Shown here piece after piece: positions 15,467 to 22,231 of a DNA stretch of 40,952 bases. Where the stretch lies: positions 1 to 40,952 of the forward strand of contig DWYZ01000201.1 in NCBI GenBank assembly GCA_019118425.1. The letters run 5' to 3'. The stretch's first letter is position 1, and each line of letters opens with the position of its first letter. The DNA comes from Candidatus Blautia faecavium. Its GTDB lineage: Bacteria; Bacillota; Clostridia; Lachnospirales; Lachnospiraceae. The translations under genes and the position numbers were made by a program. Under the pieces are notes generated by a model. It was not told the origin of the DNA, ran no database searches, and worked only from the letters and a program-made list of their open reading frames with translations.

Positions 15467-17464
15467 ATGAGGATTGCTTTTGCGGGAAATCCCAACAGCG
15501 GAAAAACAACCATGTATAATGCCCTCACCGGTCGAAACGAACGTGTGGGAAACTGGGCTGGCGTTACGGTTGAAAGAAAGGAAAGTCTGATCAAAAAGAA
15601 TTACTACAGCACAGGAGAGGAACTGATCGCAGTGGATCTTCCCGGTGCATATTCTATGTCGCCTTTCACCTCTGAGGAGAGTATTACAAGCGGCTATGTG
15701 AAAAATGAAAATCCGGATGCTATTATCAATATCGTGGACGCTACGAACTTAAGCCGAAGCCTGTTTTTTACCACACAGCTTCTGGAACTGGGTATTCCGG
15801 TAGTCGTAGCCCTGAATAAGAGCGATGTTACGGAAAAGAAACAGACGAAGATTGATGAAAAGCTTTTGTCTGAGAAGCTTGGCTGTCCGGTTATTAAGAC
15901 AATTTCCACTTCCGCAGGCCATGAAGGACTGAAAGAAGTAGTAAACGCGGCCGCTGCTTTGAAGGGGAAAGGACAGAAGGCCCCGTATGTGCAGGCTGAC
16001 ATTAATCTGAAAGACAAGGCTGCGGTAGAGGCGGCAGACAGAAAGCGCTTTGAATTTGTCAATGGCATTGTAAAACAAGTAGAAAAGCGTAAGGTGTTTA
16101 CAAAGGATAAAAACGTACAGGATAAAATTGACAGTATCATTACACATAAGATCATCGGTATTCCAATCTTTGCGGCGATCATCTTCCTTGTATTTTATAT
16201 ATCACAGACTACTGTGGGTACTTGGATCGCAGACTGGCTGGTTGCCTGGATTGAAACTTTCCAGGGCTGGGTAGGCGGATTGATGGAAAATGCCAATCCT
16301 CTTTTATATGCCCTTTTAGTAGATGGTATCATCGGCGGTGTTGGTGCGGTAGTAGGCTTCCTGCCGTTGGTAATGGTAATGTATTTCCTGATCGCTCTGT
16401 TGGAGGACTGCGGTTATATGGCCCGCGCCACAGTAGTGCTTGACCCGATCTTTAAGCGCGTTGGTCTTTCTGGAAAATCCGTAATTCCTATGGTTATTGG
16501 TACCGGATGCGCGATCCCGGGAGTTATGGCATGCCGTACCATCCGAAATGAAAGAGAACGGAGAACAACGGCTATGCTTACACCATTTATGCCCTGCGGT
16601 GCCAAGATCCCAGTAATCGCACTGTTTGCCGGAGCCTTTTTTGCAGATGCATGGTGGGTATCTGCTACCATGTATCTGGTAGGTATTGTGCTGGTTCTTT
16701 TAGGCGCTCTTCTTGTGAAAAAGATCACAGGACAGAAATACAGAAAGTCTTTCTTTATCATCGAGCTTCCGGAATATAAGATCCCAAGCCTGAAGAGAGC
16801 GCTTGTATCCATGCTGGAGCGTGGAAAAGCATACATCATAAAAGCAGGAACTATCATCCTGGTGTGCAATACAGTGGTACAGATCATGCAGAGCTTTAAC
16901 TGGCAGTTCCAGTTAGTGGAAGAAGGAGCAGAGGGAACCTCTATCCTGGCTTCTGTAGCTCATCCGTTTGCTATTCTGTTTATTCCTCTTGGGTTTGGCG
17001 TATGGCAGCTTGCAGCTGCAGCTATCACCGGATTTATCGCAAAGGAAAACGTAGTTGGTACGCTTGCGGTTGTTTATGGTGTTACCAACCTGATCGACAC
17101 AGATGAGCTGGCGCTGGTTGGAAGCGGAAATGAAGTAGCAGCAATCATGGGTCTTACGAAAGCGGCTGCTCTTGCCTACCTGATGTTCAACCTTTATACA
17201 CCGCCGTGCTTTGCGGCACTGGGAGCTATGAACTCAGAGATGAAGAGCGGAAAATGGCTGTTCGGAGGTATTTGTCTCCAACTTGCCACAGGATATACGG
17301 TTGCCTTCGCGGTATACCAGATCGGCACATTGATCACCACTGGTTCTCTTGGAACAGCTTTTGTTCCGGGACTTATCGCGGTCATTGTATTTGCCCTGAT
17401 CATTCTGTGGAGAATACGTAAATCAGATACGGAATTTGCGGCAGAATATAGTTTGCATACATAA
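15467..17464 (+). CDS. feoB: Ferrous iron transport protein B (GTPase-coupled Fe2+ transporter)
   Basis: The product is 665 residues, within the normal range for FeoB. The N-terminal G domain has G1 GNPNSGKTT at residues 7-15, DLPG at 57-60 (G3) and NKSD at 117-120 (G4). A helical linker precedes a polytopic membrane region from about residue 225. That region contains two Gate-like repeats with conserved cysteines (VIGTGCAIPGVMACRT, NLYTPPCFAALGAM) and an FMPCGAKIPVIA segment. It imports Fe2+ across the cytoplasmic membrane. Strong AAAGGAGG precedes the ATG. Tandem operators lie just upstream, implying repression when metal is plentiful. The Cys-rich FeoB-associated protein is encoded 85 bases downstream. 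Confidence 0.96.
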   Translation: MRIAFAGNPNSGKTTMYNALTGRNERVGNWAGVTVERKESLIKKNYYSTGEELIAVDLPGAYSMSPFTSEESITSGYVKNENPDAIINIVDATNLSRSLFFTTQLLELGIPVVVALNKSDVTEKKQTKIDEKLLSEKLGCPVIKTISTSAGHEGLKEVVNAAAALKGKGQKAPYVQADINLKDKAAVEAADRKRFEFVNGIVKQVEKRKVFTKDKNVQDKIDSIITHKIIGIPIFAAIIFLVFYISQTTVGTWIADWLVAWIETFQGWVGGLMENANPLLYALLVDGIIGGVGAVVGFLPLVMVMYFLIALLEDCGYMARATVVLDPIFKRVGLSGKSVIPMVIGTGCAIPGVMACRTIRNERERRTTAMLTPFMPCGAKIPVIALFAGAFFADAWWVSATMYLVGIVLVLLGALLVKKITGQKYRKSFFIIELPEYKIPSLKRALVSMLERGKAYIIKAGTIILVCNTVVQIMQSFNWQFQLVEEGAEGTSILASVAHPFAILFIPLGFGVWQLAAAAITGFIAKENVVGTLAVVYGVTNLIDTDELALVGSGNEVAAIMGLTKAAALAYLMFNLYTPPCFAALGAMNSEMKSGKWLFGGICLQLATGYTVAFAVYQIGTLITTGSLGTAFVPGLIAVIVFALIILWRIRKSDTEFAAEYSLHT

Positions 17465-17485
17465 TGCGAAAATTGAAATAGGTAA

Positions 17486-17523
17486 CTGGCGGTGGGCAAG
17501 GCGGCTAAGCTTTGCCTGCCGCT
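17486..17523 (+). other. Stem-loop between feoB and the FeoB-associated gene
   Basis: GCGG...GGCAA can pair with TTGCC...CCGC around the centre GGCGGCTAAGC. No T-run follows, so I read it as an RNA-processing or stabilising hairpin rather than a terminator. Confidence 0.4.
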
Positions 17524-17549
17524 TCCTGTTAAAAAAGGAGTTAGAATAA

Positions 17550-17927
17550 ATGGAAAATCTTGTTGCGGCGGTTATTCTCATACTTATAGTGGGAGGAGCG
17601 GCTGCTTATCTGGTCAAGGCTAAAAGAAGCGGAGTGAAATGTGTAGGATGCCCTGCCGGAGGAAGCTGTTCCAGCAGCCGGAAGACGAAAAAGAAAAAAT
17701 TAAGCGGACCGGTACTTGGAAAGAAGACTATAAAAATTACAGGAATGGAATGTGCTCATTGCGCGCAAAGCGTTACAGAAAGCCTGAATCAGATCGAGGG
17801 CATCCGCGCAAAGGTGGATCTCTCGGATGGAAAAGCCGTGGTGTCTTATGACCGGGAGGTAGAAGATGAGGTCTTAAAGGCGGCGGTGGAGAAGGCTGGC
17901 TTTGCCGTTGTTTCTATTACTGCCTGA
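17550..17927 (+). CDS. FeoB-associated Cys-rich membrane protein fused to an HMA domain
   Basis: The product is 125 residues and has two parts. Residues 1-48 match the small FeoB-associated Cys-rich proteins: one N-terminal membrane helix (about residues 4-21), then KCVGCPAGGSC. A basic linker (RKTKKKK) leads to residues 58-125, a heavy-metal-associated (HMA) ferredoxin-like domain with the metal-binding GMECAHCAQSV and the typical ending VEKAGFAVV. FeoB-associated proteins are normally about 45-60 residues without such a domain. I infer a membrane-tethered metal acceptor or chaperone on the cytoplasmic side of FeoB, perhaps handing metal to or from the ATPase encoded downstream. AAAAAAGGAGT precedes the ATG. 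Confidence 0.85.
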   Translation: MENLVAAVILILIVGGAAAYLVKAKRSGVKCVGCPAGGSCSSSRKTKKKKLSGPVLGKKTIKITGMECAHCAQSVTESLNQIEGIRAKVDLSDGKAVVSYDREVEDEVLKAAVEKAGFAVVSITA

Positions 17928-17998
17928 AAAAAAATCTTGTACGGCAGAGGAATAAAGCGGAATTACGGCGTTAAAGAGAATGTTTATCAATAAAGAGA

Positions 17999-18035
17999 GT
18001 TAGAGTTGACTATCTTAAAAAATAGTTGTTATTCT
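17999..18035 (+). promoter_or_regulatory. Promoter and degenerate operator of the ATPase cluster
   Basis: GTTAGAGTTGACTATC (17999-18014) fits TTAG-N6-CTAA with one mismatch at the last base of the core. TTGACT (18006-18011) and TATTCT (18030-18035), 18 bases apart, form a plausible promoter whose -35 box is inside the operator. Confidence 0.45.
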
Positions 18036-18085
18036 GGGTATGCAACCTAGGAGAAAATATTGTGTAAAAAGGAAGTGATGTAGCT

Positions 18086-18166
18086 GTGAAACAACACAGA
18101 TTCTGGGCATGGGCAGCTGTCTTTTGCTTTGTAATGGTATTCTATACAGGCTACAAACATAAATAG
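18086..18166 (+). CDS. 26-residue membrane peptide
   Basis: A GTG-started frame, too short for routine gene calling, encodes a basic N-terminus (VKQHRFWAWAA), a hydrophobic helix (VFCFVMVFYTG) and a basic tail (YKHK). GGAAG lies 10 bases before the GTG. The frame closes with TAG 16 bases before the DUF6110 start, directly after the promoter/operator at 17999. Charge layout and length fit a single-pass membrane microprotein. I recall similar short proteins (HRFWAWAA...YTGYKHK) in Lachnospiraceae but cannot name the family with certainty. Its place as first gene of the ATPase operon suggests a regulatory or stabilising partner of the pump or of FeoB, which is inference. The main alternative is an unexpressed chance frame; the clean topology argues against that. 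Confidence 0.65.
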   Translation: MKQHRFWAWAAVFCFVMVFYTGYKHK

Positions 18167-18182
18167 AACGGAGGTATGACAT

Positions 18183-18482
18183 ATGTTAGATTGCTTTAAA
18201 TGTTTAGATATGAAAAAAACAGGAATTTTTGCCGCAGGGGTGCTGTTCGGCACGGCAGGCATTAAGATTTTGTCCAGCAAAGACGCGAAAAAGGTTTACA
18301 CAAATTGTACGGCAGCAGTTTTACGGGCGAAAGAGTGCGTAATGAAAACCGCAAACACTATTCAGGAGAATGCGGAGGATATTTATGAAGAGGCCAAAGT
18401 CATTAATCAGGAAAGAGCAGCTATGGCGGAAGCGGAAGTATGCGAAGATGAAAATGAAGACGCAGAGGCAAAAGAACAGTGA
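18183..18482 (+). CDS. DUF6110-like small membrane-associated protein
   Basis: The product is 99 residues. A weakly hydrophobic segment, FAAGVLFGTAGIKIL (about residues 16-30), is followed by KDAKKVYTNCTAAVLRAKECVMKTANTIQE and an acidic, helical tail rich in Glu and Ala. This layout (glycine-rich short helix, AKKVYxxxxAxxLRAK, acidic tail) is what I associate with DUF6110, found beside heavy-metal ATPases in Clostridia. GGAGGTATGACAT precedes the ATG. The stop TGA overlaps the GTG start of the ATPase by 4 bases (GTGA), so the two are translationally coupled. The acidic tail could buffer metal ions near the pump, which is speculation. Confidence 0.7.
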   Translation: MLDCFKCLDMKKTGIFAAGVLFGTAGIKILSSKDAKKVYTNCTAAVLRAKECVMKTANTIQENAEDIYEEAKVINQERAAMAEAEVCEDENEDAEAKEQ

Positions 18483-20557
18483 AATTTATCATAAAACATG
18501 AAACAAAAGGACGCATTCGTGTCCATATGGCGCAGAAGACAATGACCTGCCGGCAGGCGGATACACTGCTTTACTATTTGACTAAGGCATCCTGTGTAAC
18601 GAAGGCCAAGGTCTATGACCGGACGGGAGACGCAGTGATCTTTTATTCTGGAGACAGAAAAGAAGTCCTTGCCTTACTTAAAAAGTTTAACTGCGAAAAT
18701 ACAGAGGTACCCTCAGAGGTTCTGGAAAATTCCGGAAGAGAACTAAATGAGGCATATAAAGAAAAACTGATCGGAAAGGTTCTGCTGCGCTATGCAGGAA
18801 AGCTGTTCGTGCCTGCTCCCCTGCGGGCAATATATATCAGCTTGAAATCCATAAAATACCTGTATAAAGGAGTGCGCTGCCTTTGCAAAAGAAAGATAGA
18901 AGTTCCGGTCTTAGATGCCACTGCCATTGCCGTGTCTGTGCTTCGAAATGATGTGGACACTGCCAGCTCGGTCATGTTCCTTTTAGGAATCGGCGAACTT
19001 TTAGAGGAGTGGACTCATAAGAAATCCGTGGATGATCTGGCCCGGACAATGTCCCTGAACGTGAGCAAGGTATGGCTCTTAAGGGAAGATCAGGAGATCC
19101 TCGTACCCGTATCTAAAGTAAAGGCGGGAGATCAGGTTGTTATCCATATGGGCAATGTGATTCCCTTTGACGGGATTGTAACAGAGGGGGAGGCTATGGT
19201 AAACCAGGCCTCCCTTACAGGGGAATCCGTACCTGTACGCAAAGTAAGAGAAAACGCTGTGTACGCAGGAACAGTGGTGGAAGAAGGAGAGCTTACCATT
19301 ACAGTAAAACAAGCAGGAGGTTCCAGCAGATTTGAAAAGATCGTGACTATGATCGAAGAATCGGAAAAGCTGAAATCTGCTCTGGAAAGCAAGGCGGAGC
19401 ATCTGGCGGACAGACTGGTTCCTTATATGCTTGGGGGAACGGCCCTTACTTACCTTGTTACCAGAAATGTCACAAAGGCTCTTTCTGTATTGATGGTGGA
19501 CTTTTCCTGCGCGTTAAAGCTGGCCATGCCGATTTCCGTGCTTTCCGCTATCCGTGAGGCAAGCACTTACCGCATTACGGTAAAAGGCGGAAAATACCTG
19601 GAAGCTGTGGCAGAGGCGGATACCATTGTATTTGATAAAACAGGAACGCTCACCAAAGCAAAACCCACAGTAATGGAGGTGATCTCCTTCAATGAACAGG
19701 ATCCGGATGAACTTTTGCGGATCGCGGCCTGTATGGAGGAACATTTCCCGCATTCCATGGCAAACGCGGTAGTGAATGCGGCAAAAGAAAAGAAGCTTTC
19801 ACATGAAGAAATGCACTCCAAGGTGGAATACGCAGTAGCCCACGGTATTTCTACCACGATTGAAGGGAAAAAGGCGATAATCGGAAGCTATCATTTTGTA
19901 TTTGAAGATGAGAAATGCCGGATTCCAGAGGGAATGGAAGAGAAATTTGAAAACCTTCCTCCAGAGTACTCCAGGCTGTATCTGGCCATTGAGGGAAGCC
20001 TTGCCGCAGTCATCTGCATTGCGGACCCGCTGCGGGAGGAGGCGCCGGATGCACTTCGTATGCTGCGGGAAGCAGGGATCTCTAAAATCGTTATGATGAC
20101 AGGCGACAGCGAACAGACTGCTGCATCTATCGCCGCTAAGGTAGGGGTGGACGAATATTATTCTGAAGTCTTGCCCCAGGACAAGGCCAGGTTCGTGGAA
20201 CAGGAAAAGGCGAAAGGGAAAAAGGTCATAATGGTAGGAGACGGGATCAATGATTCTCCGGCTCTCTCGGCGGCAGACGCAGGCATAGCCATCAGCGACG
20301 GAGCGGAACTTGCCAGGGAAATCGCAGACATCACCATTGGCGCGGAGGAACTGTATCAGATAGCCGTTTTAAAAAGGCTGGGAGACAGTCTGATGAAACG
20401 GATACATAAAAATTATCGTGTTATTGTAGGGTTTAATTCCGCTTTGATATTTTTAGGCGTAGGAGGAATCCTGCAGCCTACTGCATCGGCTTTGCTCCAT
20501 AATACATCTACCCTTGCCATCAGCCTGAAAAGTATGCAGAATCTGCTTCCAAGATAA
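18479..20557 (+). CDS. P1B-type metal ATPase with noncanonical SCALK membrane motif
   Basis: The product is 692 residues, starting at a GTG inside the previous gene's stop. An N-terminal HMA_2-like domain (residues 1-70) lacks CxxC. P-type ATPase landmarks are complete: TGES at 247-250, phosphorylated Asp386 in DKTGT, an HFPHS variant of the P1B histidine region, MTGDSEQTA, and GDGINDS at 587-593. The membrane metal-site motif is DFSCALKLAMP (residues 341-351), in place of the CPC or SPC of copper, zinc/cadmium or cobalt/iron pumps. There are also few predicted membrane helices before the actuator domain. Relatives are annotated as heavy-metal translocating ATPases, and the ion cannot be named from sequence. 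Position after FeoAB behind a related operator points to Fe2+ or Mn2+. Export is likelier than import for this class. Confidence 0.9.
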   Translation: MKFIIKHETKGRIRVHMAQKTMTCRQADTLLYYLTKASCVTKAKVYDRTGDAVIFYSGDRKEVLALLKKFNCENTEVPSEVLENSGRELNEAYKEKLIGKVLLRYAGKLFVPAPLRAIYISLKSIKYLYKGVRCLCKRKIEVPVLDATAIAVSVLRNDVDTASSVMFLLGIGELLEEWTHKKSVDDLARTMSLNVSKVWLLREDQEILVPVSKVKAGDQVVIHMGNVIPFDGIVTEGEAMVNQASLTGESVPVRKVRENAVYAGTVVEEGELTITVKQAGGSSRFEKIVTMIEESEKLKSALESKAEHLADRLVPYMLGGTALTYLVTRNVTKALSVLMVDFSCALKLAMPISVLSAIREASTYRITVKGGKYLEAVAEADTIVFDKTGTLTKAKPTVMEVISFNEQDPDELLRIAACMEEHFPHSMANAVVNAAKEKKLSHEEMHSKVEYAVAHGISTTIEGKKAIIGSYHFVFEDEKCRIPEGMEEKFENLPPEYSRLYLAIEGSLAAVICIADPLREEAPDALRMLREAGISKIVMMTGDSEQTAASIAAKVGVDEYYSEVLPQDKARFVEQEKAKGKKVIMVGDGINDSPALSAADAGIAISDGAELAREIADITIGAEELYQIAVLKRLGDSLMKRIHKNYRVIVGFNSALIFLGVGGILQPTASALLHNTSTLAISLKSMQNLLPR

Positions 20558-20604
20558 AAAACATACGCAGTAAATGTGTGGTTTGTGTATGGCGCGAAAT
20601 TAAA

Positions 20605-20651
20605 AAGGCTTCTAATGAGGAAATATGTCATTAGGAGCCTTGACTATTTTA
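20605..20651 (+). terminator. Terminator after the P-type ATPase
   Basis: The arms AAGGCTTCTAATGA (20605-20618) and TCATTAGGAGCCTT (20628-20641) pair with one G-T and are followed by GACTATTTT. The stem is strong but the T-run is interrupted. Confidence 0.65.
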
Positions 20652-20658
20652 GGAAAGT

Positions 20659-20693
20659 TTGTTATGATTAACTTAAAGTTAGATAATACTAAC
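20659..20693 (+). promoter_or_regulatory. Promoter and operator of the DUF3793 gene
   Basis: GTTAGATAATACTAAC (20678-20693) is a perfect TTAG-N6-CTAA palindrome, identical in its arms to the feoA operator. It overlaps GATAAT (20682-20687), which is 17 bases from TTGTTA (20659-20664). The ATG follows 13 bases after the operator, so the leader is very short. Confidence 0.7.
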
Positions 20694-20706
20694 TCAAGGA
20701 GGAGAT

Positions 20707-21324
20707 ATGACACAGGAAGTATTTGAGATCGTCAAAGGTATGGACTTAAAAAATATCGAGACACAGCTTGCCCTTCAATGTGCGCCCCTGCTTACCGGGA
20801 TAAAAGTATCGAATTTGCTGATCGTCCCTTTAAGCAATGAAAAGATGGTAAGAGGGCTGCTTAGAAAAACAGGAATTTCCTGTTATCGCCTTTTAAATAC
20901 AGGGAAAAAGATCACGTTTCTTCTGTTCCGCAGAAAACAGCTGGAGGCTTTTCTGGAAGATCAGGAAGCCAGGGAAGTACTTAAGGAACAGGGATACGAA
21001 AGATTTACCCTGGGAGGGATCCTGGCTGACTTTCAGAAACGTTATCAGGAATATAAGGACGGTATTCTGCCGTTTCCTCATGAGATGGGGATCCTTTTAG
21101 GGTATCCTATTGAGGACGTCACAGGGTTTATACATAATAAAGGAAAGAATTATTTATATTCCGGGTATTGGAAAGTGTACGGCAATATTCATGAGAAATT
21201 AGATTTGTTCCAGCGCTACCAGAAAGCTAAAGAGACTTTGATACAGCTTCTTGCTTCCGGGTTCAGCATGGAGTCGATCATCGAAAGTTATGGAAAAAAT
21301 GAGCTGCAAAATGCAGCTGTCTAG
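20707..21324 (+). CDS. DUF3793-family protein
   Basis: The product is 205 residues with no signal peptide or membrane segment. LALQCAPLLTGIKVSNLL near the start, FPHEMGILLGYPIEDVTGFI in the middle and KNYLYSGYWKVY late match what I recall of DUF3793, a family found in anaerobic Firmicutes beside iron transport and flavodoxin genes. The biochemical role is unknown. AAGGAGGAG precedes the ATG. A perfect TTAG-N6-CTAA operator overlaps its promoter, placing it in the same putative metal regulon as feoA. The flavodoxin gene follows 133 bases later on the same strand, and no terminator is evident between them. Confidence 0.85.
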   Translation: MTQEVFEIVKGMDLKNIETQLALQCAPLLTGIKVSNLLIVPLSNEKMVRGLLRKTGISCYRLLNTGKKITFLLFRRKQLEAFLEDQEAREVLKEQGYERFTLGGILADFQKRYQEYKDGILPFPHEMGILLGYPIEDVTGFIHNKGKNYLYSGYWKVYGNIHEKLDLFQRYQKAKETLIQLLASGFSMESIIESYGKNELQNAAV

Positions 21325-21334
21325 AGAAGGAAAA

Positions 21335-21353
21335 TTTAGAAGTAAACTTCTGA
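21335..21353 (+). promoter_or_regulatory. Small palindrome upstream of the flavodoxin gene
   Basis: TTTAGAAGTAAACTTCTGAA includes the perfect arms AGAAGT/ACTTCT around AA. It does not match the TTAG-N6-CTAA form. It may be a separate operator or an intercistronic hairpin. Confidence 0.3.
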
Positions 21354-21393
21354 ATTTACTATTATAAAAACAGTACACTAGCGAGGAGGAAAA

Positions 21394-21453
21394 GTGTGAA
21401 AGAAAACTTTCACATCTGCCATTATTGACTCAGCAAGTGCGTCAGAAAGGAGA
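21394..21453 (+). repeat. Leader element shared with the Fur-like gene, copy 2
   Basis: The core TTTCACATCTGCC plus ATTATTGACTCAGC (21408-21434) matches 13853-13880 with few changes. It ends in GTCAGAAAGGAG, the ribosome binding site of the flavodoxin gene. TGACTCA and TGCGTCA can form a short hairpin directly before that site. Confidence 0.6.
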
Positions 21454-21457
21454 AAAC

Positions 21458-21889
21458 ATGAACAAGATCACTGTAGTATATTGGTCACAGTCCGGAAACA
21501 CAGAGGCAATGGCCGAAGCCATTGGCAAAGGGATTGAGCAGGGCGGAAAAGAAGCAGAGGTAGTTGTGGTAGGCGAGGCTTCCATCGACAGCCTGAAGGA
21601 AGCGGATGTTTTCGCTTTAGGGTGCCCGGCTATGGGGGATGAGGTCCTGGAGGAAGATGAGATGGAACCCTTTGTAGCTCAGGTGGAAGGCTTTGCTTCA
21701 GGTAAGAATATCGCGCTGTTCGGATCCTATGGATGGGGTGATGGACAGTGGATGAGAGAATGGGTGGAACGCATGACAAATGCAGGCGCCAAAGTAGTAA
21801 ATGGAGAAGGGCTTATGTGCCAGGAGGAACCAGATGAGGATACCATCCAAAGCTGTATCGATCTGGGAAAACAGCTGGCTTCCATGTGA
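21458..21889 (+). CDS. Flavodoxin
   Basis: The product is 143 residues, a short-chain clostridial-type flavodoxin, a cytoplasmic FMN electron carrier. The FMN phosphate loop is WSQSGNTEAMA (residues 8-18). The isoalloxazine-flanking loops are near GCPAMGDE and GSYGWGDGQWM. Flavodoxins commonly replace ferredoxin when iron is short, which fits its place at the end of an iron-uptake island. The start at 21458 is set by AGAAAGGAG, 5-8 bases upstream; the frame extends upstream but without a better site. It has a leader element shared with the Fur-like regulator gene and ends at a strong terminator. Confidence 0.93.
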   Translation: MNKITVVYWSQSGNTEAMAEAIGKGIEQGGKEAEVVVVGEASIDSLKEADVFALGCPAMGDEVLEEDEMEPFVAQVEGFASGKNIALFGSYGWGDGQWMREWVERMTNAGAKVVNGEGLMCQEEPDEDTIQSCIDLGKQLASM

Positions 21890-21923
21890 TAGATGTCGTT
21901 TCCTTTTTTTAAGTATCCCTTTA

Positions 21924-21974
21924 AAAACGGATCCGCCGGGGAATTTCGGTGTTCCCCGGATGGATCCGTTTTCT
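21924..21974 (+). terminator. Strong terminator after the flavodoxin gene
   Basis: The outer arms AAAACGGATCC (21924-21934) and GGATCCGTTTT (21962-21972) enclose the inner arms CCGGGGAA (21936-21943) and TTCCCCGG (21952-21959). The stem ends in TTTTCTG. Confidence 0.9.
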
Positions 21975-21990
21975 GTATAAAAATAAAAAA

Positions 21991-22124
21991 GTTACATGTC
22001 ACACCCGAACCATGAATTTGTTGCATGGTTACGGGCCAGCATGATTCAACATGCAATTTGGCTAAAGCGAAGTGAACTTTAAATACCAAATTGCCAGTTG
22101 CTGGTCATCGTGTGACCAGTAACA
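21991..22124. repeat. Dispersed repeat, copy B (both modules)
   Basis: Module 1 (21991-22040, CACCCGAACCATGAA...GCATGGTTACGGGC) also occurs at 27595-27650. Module 2 (22041-22124) is the two-hairpin element also at 3117-3200, with perfect arms CAATTTGG/CCAAATTG and CTGGTCA/TGACCAG. This is the most complete copy in the window. Confidence 0.85.
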
Positions 22125-22170
22125 TAAAAAAGCGGAATGCCGGAAATGCCGGACGAGCAAGAGTTAAGTG

Positions 22171-22199
22171 TTGAAAATCGGCGTTTGAGATGATAGAAT
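22171..22199 (+). promoter_or_regulatory. Sigma-A promoter of the GNAT gene
   Basis: TTGAAA (22171-22176) and TAGAAT (22194-22199) are separated by 17 bases. GGGGAGATGGAGG lies just before the ATG at 22232. Confidence 0.65.
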
Positions 22200-22231
22200 A
22201 AAAAATTAAGGGAAGAAAGGGGAGATGGAGG

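Noticed and set aside
21394-21426. 10-codon leader peptide frame (GTG AAA GAA ... TGA) before the flavodoxin gene, with AGGAGG upstream
   Set aside because: The matching element before the Fur-like gene lacks a start codon in that frame, so DNA or RNA conservation explains the similarity better than a peptide.
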